Shown here piece after piece: positions 8,844 to 15,644 of a stretch of DNA of 64,000 bases. Made by a program: the position numbers and the translations under genes. Under the pieces are notes generated by a model, which worked only from the letters and a program-made list of their open reading frames with translations, had not been told where the DNA came from and ran no database searches. How positions within the stretch are numbered: the first letter of the stretch is position 1; every line of letters begins with the position of its first letter. Source of the stretch: Halobacillus salinarum. GTDB lineage: Bacteria > Bacillota > Bacilli > Bacillales > Halobacillaceae. Where the stretch lies: NCBI RefSeq assembly GCF_022919095.1, contig NZ_CP095073.1, positions 1,364,001 to 1,428,000 of the forward strand, in the 5' to 3' direction.

Positions 8844-10121
8844 ATGAAACCAACATACGTTCACTATCTTAGCTTTATTTTATTGTTCACTCTAACAATC
8901 TGTCTCATTCCATTAAAATTCGTTGAAGCCGATCGTCTAACCATCAAGGATTACAGTACAATCCCTGATCATTTTTTGACGAAGCATCGTTTGCAGAACT
9001 CTACATTTCAAAACGGAGAGAATTGGCTGGGCAGAGACCAAATTCTTCATGCTTTGAAAGCACCTGCTGCCCCAATACTTTTCGCCTCGGCGTCGATGGA
9101 ATCTCCTCTACCAGTGAAGCTCTCTGCTCCCAGTCGTTCAGCTGACAGGCCGCATAGAGAATATTCATTGAAGGTCAGAGGAATGGAAGTAGAAAATGGA
9201 AAAATTTTTAAAAAAGACGGAGAAATTTATGTTCCGGCTAGGTTGGTTATAGAACAAATGGGCGATTCTTTTCAAGAAAATATACTCGACCGAACTGTTG
9301 TTATCACAACGAAATCCGATCGCTGGGAACTAAGGAAAGAGGATGTTGTGGCCAATAAAGATGGAAAATGGGTTCCTTTGGTGCCGGCAGAAGAAAAAAC
9401 AAAAACTCCGGCAAAAGTGCTTAGTCATGATGGCTCTGTTTTTCTTCCTCTAGCATTTGTGGAAAAAAGCTTAGATTACCCAGTTAAAAAGACGGAAGGA
9501 CTCGATCGATTGGAAATCGCTATTGGAAAAGCTCCTGCCGCTGTTGAACCACTTGACGTCCCTTTAATCAATCAGATGGATGACCCTACGCTTTACAACG
9601 GTTGTGAAGTCACAAGTCTTGCCATGGTATTAAATTATTTTAATATCGATGTCACCAAGAATCAGCTGGCAGATAACTTACCTCGAGTCCCGCTCACCTA
9701 CGCTAATGGTAAAAAGGGGAATCCTAACTTAGGGTTTGTAGGAAACTTAGAGACCGGACCAGGATTAACAGTTTACCATGGACCGATGTTTAAACTTGCG
9801 AAACAATACGTGGGTTCACAGGTAAAGGATTTAACAGGGAGTAAAGTTCAAGCCCTCTATGACCAATTGGCGGAAGGACGGCCGGTATGGATCATCATCA
9901 ACACCCGATTCAAGCCAGTGAATAATTGGGAGTCGTGGGCTACTCCACAAGGTACGGTTCAGGTTACTTACAGCGTACACAGCGTTGTTTTGACAGGTTA
10001 CTCAAAGAATCAAGTATTTATAAATAATCCTTATGGTCAAAAGAATCAGGCTGTTAATCGAAGCGATTTTGAAAAAGCCTGGGAACAAATGGGCAGTCAG
10101 GCCATTGTAGTCACCAAATAA
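8844..10121 (+). CDS. Secreted C39-like peptidase with copper-amine-oxidase-N-like domain
   Basis: 425 residues. A signal peptide covers about 1-30 (ending KFVEADR). Residues 110-230 resemble the repeat known as copper amine oxidase N-terminal domain (GEIYVPARLVIEQMG and GSVFLPLAFVEKS), a module common on Firmicute surface proteins and not itself enzymatic. Residues 238-425 form a C39-like papain-fold domain with Cys254 in NGCEVTSLAMVL, His379 in YSVHSVVLTGY, and an NPYG that supplies the third catalytic residue. The substrate is unknown; such proteins often cut peptides or peptidoglycan-linked targets. It is monocistronic, between a terminator and a promoter-bearing gap. Confidence 0.82.
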   Translation: MKPTYVHYLSFILLFTLTICLIPLKFVEADRLTIKDYSTIPDHFLTKHRLQNSTFQNGENWLGRDQILHALKAPAAPILFASASMESPLPVKLSAPSRSADRPHREYSLKVRGMEVENGKIFKKDGEIYVPARLVIEQMGDSFQENILDRTVVITTKSDRWELRKEDVVANKDGKWVPLVPAEEKTKTPAKVLSHDGSVFLPLAFVEKSLDYPVKKTEGLDRLEIAIGKAPAAVEPLDVPLINQMDDPTLYNGCEVTSLAMVLNYFNIDVTKNQLADNLPRVPLTYANGKKGNPNLGFVGNLETGPGLTVYHGPMFKLAKQYVGSQVKDLTGSKVQALYDQLAEGRPVWIIINTRFKPVNNWESWATPQGTVQVTYSVHSVVLTGYSKNQVFINNPYGQKNQAVNRSDFEKAWEQMGSQAIVVTK

Positions 10122-10229
10122 CTTTTGCGCTACCTCCTAAAACGGATAAAACGCTTTCATTTTGTTGACAAATGCTTCATAATAGAATAAAATACTGAAA
10201 ATTCTGATTTAACAAAAGGGGTGGGCGCT

Positions 10230-10676
10230 ATGTTAGTAAAAATGCTGAAACCGTATTATGTTAAAGAAGACGAACGTTTTATTCGAGTCGTGTTAGCCTA
10301 CCAATATTTTTCAATAATTATTGATGAAGAGCTCTATCAGTTTGTTCCAATGGAATCAAGGGAAATTATCATTGACCGTGAACGGGAACGCGTTCACAAT
10401 GTATTTGATATTTTTGTGTTTCAAAGAGGGAAAAATATGGTGTATGTATCAGTAACAGACCTCCTTCAGCTTCCTGACTTTTTAGCCCGGTTGAATTCGA
10501 TCATCTCACCATTTATTAAGGATCATGAAGTGGTTACAGAAAGCGAAGAAACGAAAAATGTAATCAACGAATTGGAGAAAAATAATTTGAGGCGGTTAAT
10601 TGATCAAGCTATAGATGAAAAAGATCAGATGGCTTTCACAAATTTAACCGATACTTGGAATCGAATATATTCTTAA
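10230..10676 (+). CDS. IDEAL-domain protein
   Basis: 148 residues from ATG 10230; GGGG lies eight bases upstream and the GTG at 10221 is less likely. Residues 1-100 form a compact alpha/beta domain of unknown function. The last 40 residues (NNLRRLIDQAIDEKDQMAF) match the IDEAL domain, a roughly 37-residue element found in Bacillus YpiB-like proteins whose role is poorly known. No membrane segments. It stands alone with a terminator behind it. Confidence 0.75.
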   Translation: MLVKMLKPYYVKEDERFIRVVLAYQYFSIIIDEELYQFVPMESREIIIDRERERVHNVFDIFVFQRGKNMVYVSVTDLLQLPDFLARLNSIISPFIKDHEVVTESEETKNVINELEKNNLRRLIDQAIDEKDQMAFTNLTDTWNRIYS

Positions 10677-10682
10677 AGTCAT

Positions 10683-10715
10683 AAGGAAGGGTAGTTCTTT
10701 TTGAACCCCTTCCTT
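10683..10715 (+). terminator. Rho-independent terminator
   Basis: AAGGAAGGG pairs with CCCTTCCTT across the loop, followed by a T-rich stretch. Confidence 0.75.
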
Positions 10716-10848
10716 TATTTTTATTTTGAAATTACTTTTATACTATAATCGACAAACAATTACAATCTTTTTAAATGGCAAGTAATGATTTATCTTAATT
10801 TATTATAAAAAAGATGAAAAAAGTTAAAGACTTTCCATGAAAATGTAT

Positions 10849-10854
10849 TATAAT
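10849..10854 (+). promoter_or_regulatory. -10 element for the riboswitch-sinI transcript
   Basis: TATAAT at 10849-10854 predicts a transcript start near 10861, four bases before the first paired base of the riboswitch. The -35 is weak (TTAAAG at 10824-10829). Confidence 0.6.
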
Positions 10855-10864
10855 GGAAATAACA

Positions 10865-10952
10865 TTAAAGGAAAAAAGACTAAGGGTATAGAGGGAATTG
10901 GGACTATACATAAACAGCTGTATCATAAAAAAGTCTCAAGTACGACCTCTAA
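10865..10952 (+). promoter_or_regulatory. Probable cyclic di-GMP-II riboswitch
   Basis: The order of motifs matches my recollection of the class II cyclic di-GMP aptamer: GGAAA just inside the closing stem (10870-10874), AAGGGTAT (10882-10889), AATTGGGACT (10896-10905), a hairpin, then CGACC (10943-10947). Pairings found by eye: closing stem 10865-10871 with 10946-10952 (one mismatch), GGGACT with AGTCTC, inner ATACA with TGTAT, and a pseudoknot GTAT (10886-10889) with GTAC (10940-10943). The ribosome binding site GGGGAGG begins five bases after the closing stem. CCTCT of the closing stem can instead pair with GGAGG, so ligand binding would be expected to free the ribosome site (an ON switch). 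Not checked by a covariance search. Confidence 0.72.
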
Positions 10953-10970
10953 GTCAGGGGAGGATGAACC

Positions 10971-11099
10971 ATGAGAGCTTTAACTGACACGTTAACTTTA
11001 GATGAAGAGTGGATCGCCTTGTTGGAAGAAGCGAAAGAAATGGGTTTGAGTTTAGAAGAGGTGGAAGCTTTTATTAAGGATGCAGAACAAAAAGGCTGA
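10971..11099 (+). CDS. SinI-like antirepressor (SinI domain, 42 residues)
   Basis: 42 residues: after a short lead, residues 10-41 carry LDEEWIALLEEAKEMGLS and EEVEAFIKDAEQK, which fits the SinI dimerisation motif (D-x-EW, A-K, GLS, E-E, F). In B. subtilis SinI binds SinR and lifts repression of matrix operons. GGGGAGG lies seven bases before the ATG. It is alone on its transcript, behind the riboswitch-like leader and before a strong terminator. A second paralogue is at 59699-59821. The partner is unknown, since the nearby SinR-type protein lacks the usual SinI-binding tail. Confidence 0.85.
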   Translation: MRALTDTLTLDEEWIALLEEAKEMGLSLEEVEAFIKDAEQKG

Positions 11100-11108
11100 G
11101 CGTGTAAA

Positions 11109-11143
11109 GCATCGCCTGCTGGAGCGGGAGATGTCTTTTTTTT
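11109..11143 (+). terminator. Rho-independent terminator after the SinI-like gene
   Basis: An 11-step stem with one mismatch (GCATC-G-CCTGC against GCGGG-A-GATGT, with two wobbles) around loop TGGA, followed by eight Ts. Confidence 0.85.
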
Positions 11144-11184
11144 GACTCGTTAACTATCTTATATTACAGGGGGGAGTTAATGGA

Positions 11185-12348
11185 ATGTTGACACATGAAT
11201 GGTATTATTTGCTGAGTGATTGTGCTGCTGGTTTCAATACTTCAGTTGCTGTTTACACAGATCAATTTAAAATAGTACGTCAATACCCTGCTCACCTTCA
11301 ATCCCCGCCAAAAATTATCCGTGATTCTCTGATTGCTTGTATGGAAGAGGTGAAAGACCAGCCTGATCAACTTCACCTTTTTTCTAACATCCACTACCAG
11401 CATTTTTTTGTATATCCTCTTTTTTCAAGAAAGAACAACGGCCTGTTTATTGCTTTCGGTCCCGTACTTTTAGGTACTGTGGGCAGAAAGCAATTGGAGA
11501 AGGTGTTCATTCAGAACCAATGGGACGAACAGTATGAAGAAGCAGTTATGAGGTATTACCAGCAACTTCCAATTGTGTTAACGACACAAGTAAAGGCGAT
11601 GGAAAAGCTGTTAAACGTAGTGCTTACCAGTATAAGGGATAATACGCTTGAAGAGAATGCGGGCCGAGATAGGTTTCAATCGTTGGAAAATCGACAGGAT
11701 TTTCACCAATTATTTCTAGAGGGCAATGGGAAGGCGCTGGAAGCTTTTCAAATGGATGAACGTTTCTGCTCTATTATAAGTAATGATCCGGTGCGTACGG
11801 AAAAAAATAAAGTCATCGTCTTTATTGCTGAACTTTCTCAATTAACTGTAGAAGCGGGAGTACCTGAGGAACAGGTGATTTCGTTGGGGGATTTTTACAC
11901 CAATTATTTAGAAAGCGAAGAACAGCTCTCAGTTATTAAGCAGCTGAAAACTGCAGTGATGAAATCCTTCCTTGAATGTGTCCGGGATTACCGGGAAAGC
12001 CGGTTGAAATCCCCAATTGTCGATCGAGCGCAACGGTACATCACACAGAATCTTACAGAACCAATAAGTCTGAGCAGTATTGCTGAAGAATTACAAGTTC
12101 ATCCTAATTATTTATCTACTGTGTTTGCTAAAGAAATGGGAAATTCTATCTCACAATTTATTAATTACGAACGAATAAAAAAAGCAAAAGAATTATTAAG
12201 TATTACGAGCTATACTTTAATGGAAATTAGTATTTTACTAGGCTATAACAGCCAAAGTTATTTTACGAGAGTCTTTAAGAAAATCGTTGGGATCGGACCA
12301 AGAGAGTTCAGAAATTATTTTTATACCAGTAGCGAAAGTAGTTCTTAA
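11185..12348 (+). CDS. AraC-family transcriptional regulator
   Basis: 387 residues. The C-terminal 100 residues hold two helix-turn-helix units: ISLSSIAEELQVHPNYLSTV (about 294-313) and LMEISILLGYNSQSYFTRVF (about 345-364). The N-terminal 250 residues form a sensor-like domain without membrane segments or a receiver domain. GGGGGAG lies eight bases before the ATG. It sits between the SinI-like and SinR-type genes, so it may belong to the same control network, but its ligand and targets cannot be read from the sequence. Confidence 0.88.
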   Translation: MLTHEWYYLLSDCAAGFNTSVAVYTDQFKIVRQYPAHLQSPPKIIRDSLIACMEEVKDQPDQLHLFSNIHYQHFFVYPLFSRKNNGLFIAFGPVLLGTVGRKQLEKVFIQNQWDEQYEEAVMRYYQQLPIVLTTQVKAMEKLLNVVLTSIRDNTLEENAGRDRFQSLENRQDFHQLFLEGNGKALEAFQMDERFCSIISNDPVRTEKNKVIVFIAELSQLTVEAGVPEEQVISLGDFYTNYLESEEQLSVIKQLKTAVMKSFLECVRDYRESRLKSPIVDRAQRYITQNLTEPISLSSIAEELQVHPNYLSTVFAKEMGNSISQFINYERIKKAKELLSITSYTLMEISILLGYNSQSYFTRVFKKIVGIGPREFRNYFYTSSESSS

Positions 12349-12412
12349 TAAAAAATAAACTTTACAAAAAATGGAGAAAAATTGAGTAATAATTAGAAAA
12401 TCAGGGTAAACT

Positions 12413-12503
12413 GTTCTTAATAGAGTATATAATTGTTCATTTCGGGGGTTTTCTTATCTTTAGAAATGAACTATAATTTATCTATTATTTCGTTATTAAG
12501 AAC
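12413..12503. promoter_or_regulatory. Nested inverted repeats upstream of the SinR-type gene
   Basis: Outer pair GTTCTTAATA (12413-12422) and TATTAAGAAC (12494-12503); inner pair GTTCATTTC (12435-12443) and GAAATGAAC (12463-12471). The GTTCTT core resembles the B. subtilis SinR half-site GTTCTYT, so autoregulation is plausible. The rest of 12349-12595 is AT-rich and holds no other feature I can support. Confidence 0.5.
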
Positions 12504-12595
12504 GACAACGAAACAATAAAGGATGATATTGGAGGAGCAAAATCCATTAATAATTCTAAAACGTTATTAATAATTATAAGAAAGGGGCGTTCCCT

Positions 12596-12811
12596 ATGAG
12601 CAGTATAGGTGAACAAATCCGCAGATTGAGACAGAATAAAAATTTGTCTGTCAATCAGCTGGCTAAAGATTCAAAGGTATCTAAATCTTATATCAGTAAT
12701 ATAGAACGTGGTGTGCAGAAAAACCCATCGCTCATCGTAATGAAAAAGCTTTCATCCACATTGGAGGTCCCTTTGGAAGAACTGCTTTCCTATAAGTATG
12801 ATGAGGAATAA
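12596..12811 (+). CDS. SinR-type XRE-family HTH regulator, HTH only
   Basis: 71 residues, almost all helix-turn-helix: IGEQIRRLRQNKNLSVNQLA then SKVSKSYISNIERG and NPSLIVMKKLSS. The pattern KSYISNIERG..NPS is very like the SinR DNA-binding half. B. subtilis SinR is 111 residues and its last 40 form the SinI-binding domain; here the protein stops at residue 71, so that domain is missing rather than frameshifted (no SinI-like text follows in other frames before 12856). AAAGGGG precedes the start. It may form a complex with the free SinI-like proteins or act as a stand-alone regulator. Confidence 0.88.
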   Translation: MSSIGEQIRRLRQNKNLSVNQLAKDSKVSKSYISNIERGVQKNPSLIVMKKLSSTLEVPLEELLSYKYDEE

Positions 12812-12855
12812 ATACTTTGAGATTTCAAAAAGCCGTATTTAAAGGAGGAAAGATC

Positions 12856-13461
12856 ATGAAGGGAAAAGTAGTTTTTACAAGACAAGCCGCCCAATCTAAT
12901 GTACTTGGTCACCGGCCGCCTCCTTTAATTAAAGAAAAAGGCGTCGTTTGCAAATTGGATGAAGTGATTCATAAATATTCACAACTCCTGGTAAAAAATA
13001 AATGGCAGGTCTGGTACACAGAAGGGAAGAATTATTCCTTTGCCATGCATTCGCCGGAGGAGCGGAAATCTCCGCTATCCGCAGTTACAGGAGATGGTTC
13101 ACCTCTTTCCTATTTACAAGCCGCCGTTTGTTACCACGAATTATCAAATTTCAAAGAAGATAGGGAAGAAGGTTGGGATCCCAACCGAATTGTAGATGAT
13201 TACTACATTGTATTGATTGATTTACTAGGGGGCTGGCCATTTGAAAAGTGGGAACAGTCCCTTAACCCGATTTTCTTTTATGATTCTTTAAAACACCCGG
13301 TTGTCATCTTTTACACCCATCACCATGAAGGCGTCCAGACGGTTCATAAACACATTCACCGGTTTCAGCACGAAGGCTATGAGCTCAAATGGAATCAACG
13401 GGTATTTGCGATGTCTGAACATACCGTTACCGATAGAAAAAGACCCTATATGAATGAATAG
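12856..13461 (+). CDS. Unknown protein co-transcribed with the SinR-type gene
   Basis: 201 residues from ATG 12856, set by AAAGGAGGAA just upstream; a TTG at 12817 in the same frame lacks such a site. Features: basic N-terminus, RPPPLIKEKG near residue 27, an aromatic-rich centre (WQVWYTEGKNYSFAMH) and a His cluster (YTHHHEGVQTVHKHIHRF) near residue 165. No signal peptide or membrane segment. I do not recognise the family. It starts 44 bases after the regulator with no terminator between, so they probably form one operon. Confidence 0.7.
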   Translation: MKGKVVFTRQAAQSNVLGHRPPPLIKEKGVVCKLDEVIHKYSQLLVKNKWQVWYTEGKNYSFAMHSPEERKSPLSAVTGDGSPLSYLQAAVCYHELSNFKEDREEGWDPNRIVDDYYIVLIDLLGGWPFEKWEQSLNPIFFYDSLKHPVVIFYTHHHEGVQTVHKHIHRFQHEGYELKWNQRVFAMSEHTVTDRKRPYMNE

Positions 13462-13462
13462 G

Positions 13463-13494
13463 ATAGAAGAGCAGATGAGTATCTGCTCTTCTAT
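13463..13494 (+). terminator. Rho-independent terminator
   Basis: Perfect 14-bp stem 13463-13476 / 13481-13494, loop GAGT, followed by TTTTTCT. Confidence 0.9.
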
Positions 13495-13580
13495 TTTTCT
13501 ATTAAAATTTAAAGAATATCGTGAAATTATGTTAAAATAAGGGTACATAATAATAATAACTTTCAATGAGGAGTGATTAA

Positions 13581-15305
13581 ATGGAGTGGCAGAAAGAATA
13601 CGAACGCTGGAATGGTTTTCCAGAGTTAGATGCAAGCTTAAAGGAAGAGTTACGCTCGATCACTGATAAGGAGCAATCCTTAGAGGATGCGTTTTATAAA
13701 AACCTTGAATTTGGAACAGGTGGCATGCGTGGAAAACTCGGGCCTGGTACCAATCGCATGAATATTTATACCGTTCGCCGGGCTGCAGAAGGCATGGCTC
13801 GTTACATAGAAGAAAAAGGGCAGGAATGGAAGCCGAAAGGGGTAGTTCTTGCCTATGATTCCCGCTACATGTCTAAAGAATTTGCTGTTGAAACAGCGAG
13901 GGTGCTCGGCCGGCATGGCATTCAGGCTTACGTGTTCACTTCTCTTCGTCCTACTCCAGAATTATCATTTGCAGTCCGCTATTTAAATGCTGCAGGAGGT
14001 GTAGTGATTACAGCCAGTCACAACCCACCGGAATATAATGGGTTCAAGGTATACAATGAAGATGGGGGACAACTCCCTCCAGAACAAGCAAAAGTCATGA
14101 TCGATTATGTAAATCAGGTGGATAATGAACTTGCCATCGAAGTTGCAGAGCAAGGTGAACTGGAATACTCCGGGCTGCTTAAATGGATTGATAAAGAAGT
14201 AGACCTGCCTTATATGGAAGCTTTAAAAAGCGTAAACGTTAATCCGGAGCTTACAAAAAATGCATCGGATTTAAATATCGTCTTTACCCCTCTGCACGGA
14301 ACCGCCCGTACTTTGGTTGAAAACGGTTTAAAACAGATGGGGCTTTCGCATGTTCATATTGTAGAAGAACAAGCGGTGCCTGACCCTGAATTTTCTACGG
14401 TGGAATCACCTAATCCTGAAGAACACCAAGCGTTTGCGATGGCGATTGAACAAGGTAAACTCATCGGCGGGGATATATTGATCGGAACGGATCCCGATGC
14501 AGACCGCCTCGGCATCGCCGTACCTGATGAAAATGGAGAATTCCAGGTTCTAACTGGTAACCAGACCGGTGCGCTCATGTTAGATTACTTACTCTCAGAA
14601 CGAAATGATATCCCTGAGAATGCTCTCTTAATTAAAACCATTGTCACTTCTGAGTTTGGAAGGGTGATCGCTGATTCTTACAACGTCGCTTCCTTAGATA
14701 CGCTCACCGGCTTCAAATTTATTGGTGAAAAAATCAAGGAATATGAAGAAAGCGGAGAATACAGCTTTGTGTTTGGATATGAAGAAAGCTATGGTTATTT
14801 AATAAAGGATTTTGCCCGGGATAAAGATGCGGTGCAGGCAGCCATGCTTTCTGCAGAGATGGCGGCTTATTGGAAAACGAAAGGTATGACTTTACTTGAC
14901 GCGCTGGATGAGTTATACCAACGTCATGGATATTTTCTTGAAGATTTGCAATCTCTAAAAATGGAAGGAAAATCCGGAGCTGAAAAAATCGAAGGCATTA
15001 TGGATCACTTCCGCCATACAGAGTTTACAAAAGTTGGGGAGCTATCTGTCATTGCAGTCGAAGACTATACTACTGCAGCCCGCCATATGATCGAAAGTGA
15101 TACAACAGAAACCATCGACCTTCCTAAAGCGAATGTGCTTAAGTTTATTTTGGAAGATAATTGCTGGTTCTGTCTGCGACCTTCAGGCACCGAACCGAAA
15201 ATTAAGTTTTACTATGGGGTGAAATCTTCTACGAGAGAGGACAGTGAACATCGTTTAACCGCTATTAAGCAGGCCGTGAATGATATGCTGAACACGATCG
15301 TGTAA
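13581..15305 (+). CDS. pgcA: Phosphoglucomutase / phosphomannomutase
   Basis: 574 residues, close to Bacillus PgcA. It interconverts glucose 6-phosphate and glucose 1-phosphate, the substrate of the two GalU enzymes in this window. Visible motifs: phosphoserine loop TASHNPPEYNG (about 142-152), metal loop GTDPDADRLG (about 301-310), sugar-binding GYEESYGY (about 397-404) and phosphate-binding RPSGTEPKIKFY near the C-terminus. Monocistronic with a strong terminator. Confidence 0.95.
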   Translation: MEWQKEYERWNGFPELDASLKEELRSITDKEQSLEDAFYKNLEFGTGGMRGKLGPGTNRMNIYTVRRAAEGMARYIEEKGQEWKPKGVVLAYDSRYMSKEFAVETARVLGRHGIQAYVFTSLRPTPELSFAVRYLNAAGGVVITASHNPPEYNGFKVYNEDGGQLPPEQAKVMIDYVNQVDNELAIEVAEQGELEYSGLLKWIDKEVDLPYMEALKSVNVNPELTKNASDLNIVFTPLHGTARTLVENGLKQMGLSHVHIVEEQAVPDPEFSTVESPNPEEHQAFAMAIEQGKLIGGDILIGTDPDADRLGIAVPDENGEFQVLTGNQTGALMLDYLLSERNDIPENALLIKTIVTSEFGRVIADSYNVASLDTLTGFKFIGEKIKEYEESGEYSFVFGYEESYGYLIKDFARDKDAVQAAMLSAEMAAYWKTKGMTLLDALDELYQRHGYFLEDLQSLKMEGKSGAEKIEGIMDHFRHTEFTKVGELSVIAVEDYTTAARHMIESDTTETIDLPKANVLKFILEDNCWFCLRPSGTEPKIKFYYGVKSSTREDSEHRLTAIKQAVNDMLNTIV

Positions 15306-15338
15306 TTACGGCTTGAATAAATGGGATTAAACAGTCTT

Positions 15339-15370
15339 AAAGCCTGCAGAGAGTTTTCTCTGCAGGCTTT
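15339..15370 (+). terminator. Rho-independent terminator after pgcA
   Basis: Perfect 13-bp stem AAAGCCTGCAGAG / CTCTGCAGGCTTT followed by TTCT. The 275 bases after it, up to 15645, hold AT-rich promoter-like sequence but no gene I can support. Confidence 0.88.
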
Positions 15371-15644
15371 TCTATTGTCGGGCTATGTAACCTCTTACAA
15401 AAATTTTTATTGAAAGGATAAACATTTCCTTTGTCCTTGTCGAAAATAAAACAAAGGGATACTGGATAATAAGTCTTAAAATGTAGATTTAAAAAAAGAT
15501 ATGTAGAACTAGTCACAAAAATGTAATATGATGTAATACAAGTGTAATTGTTAAAATAAGGAGGGCTGAAGCGAGGACGGTCGTGATGAGAGATTATGGT
15601 GTTTAATGAATAGAGGCATTACCTATGAAAGAGAGGAATAATTA

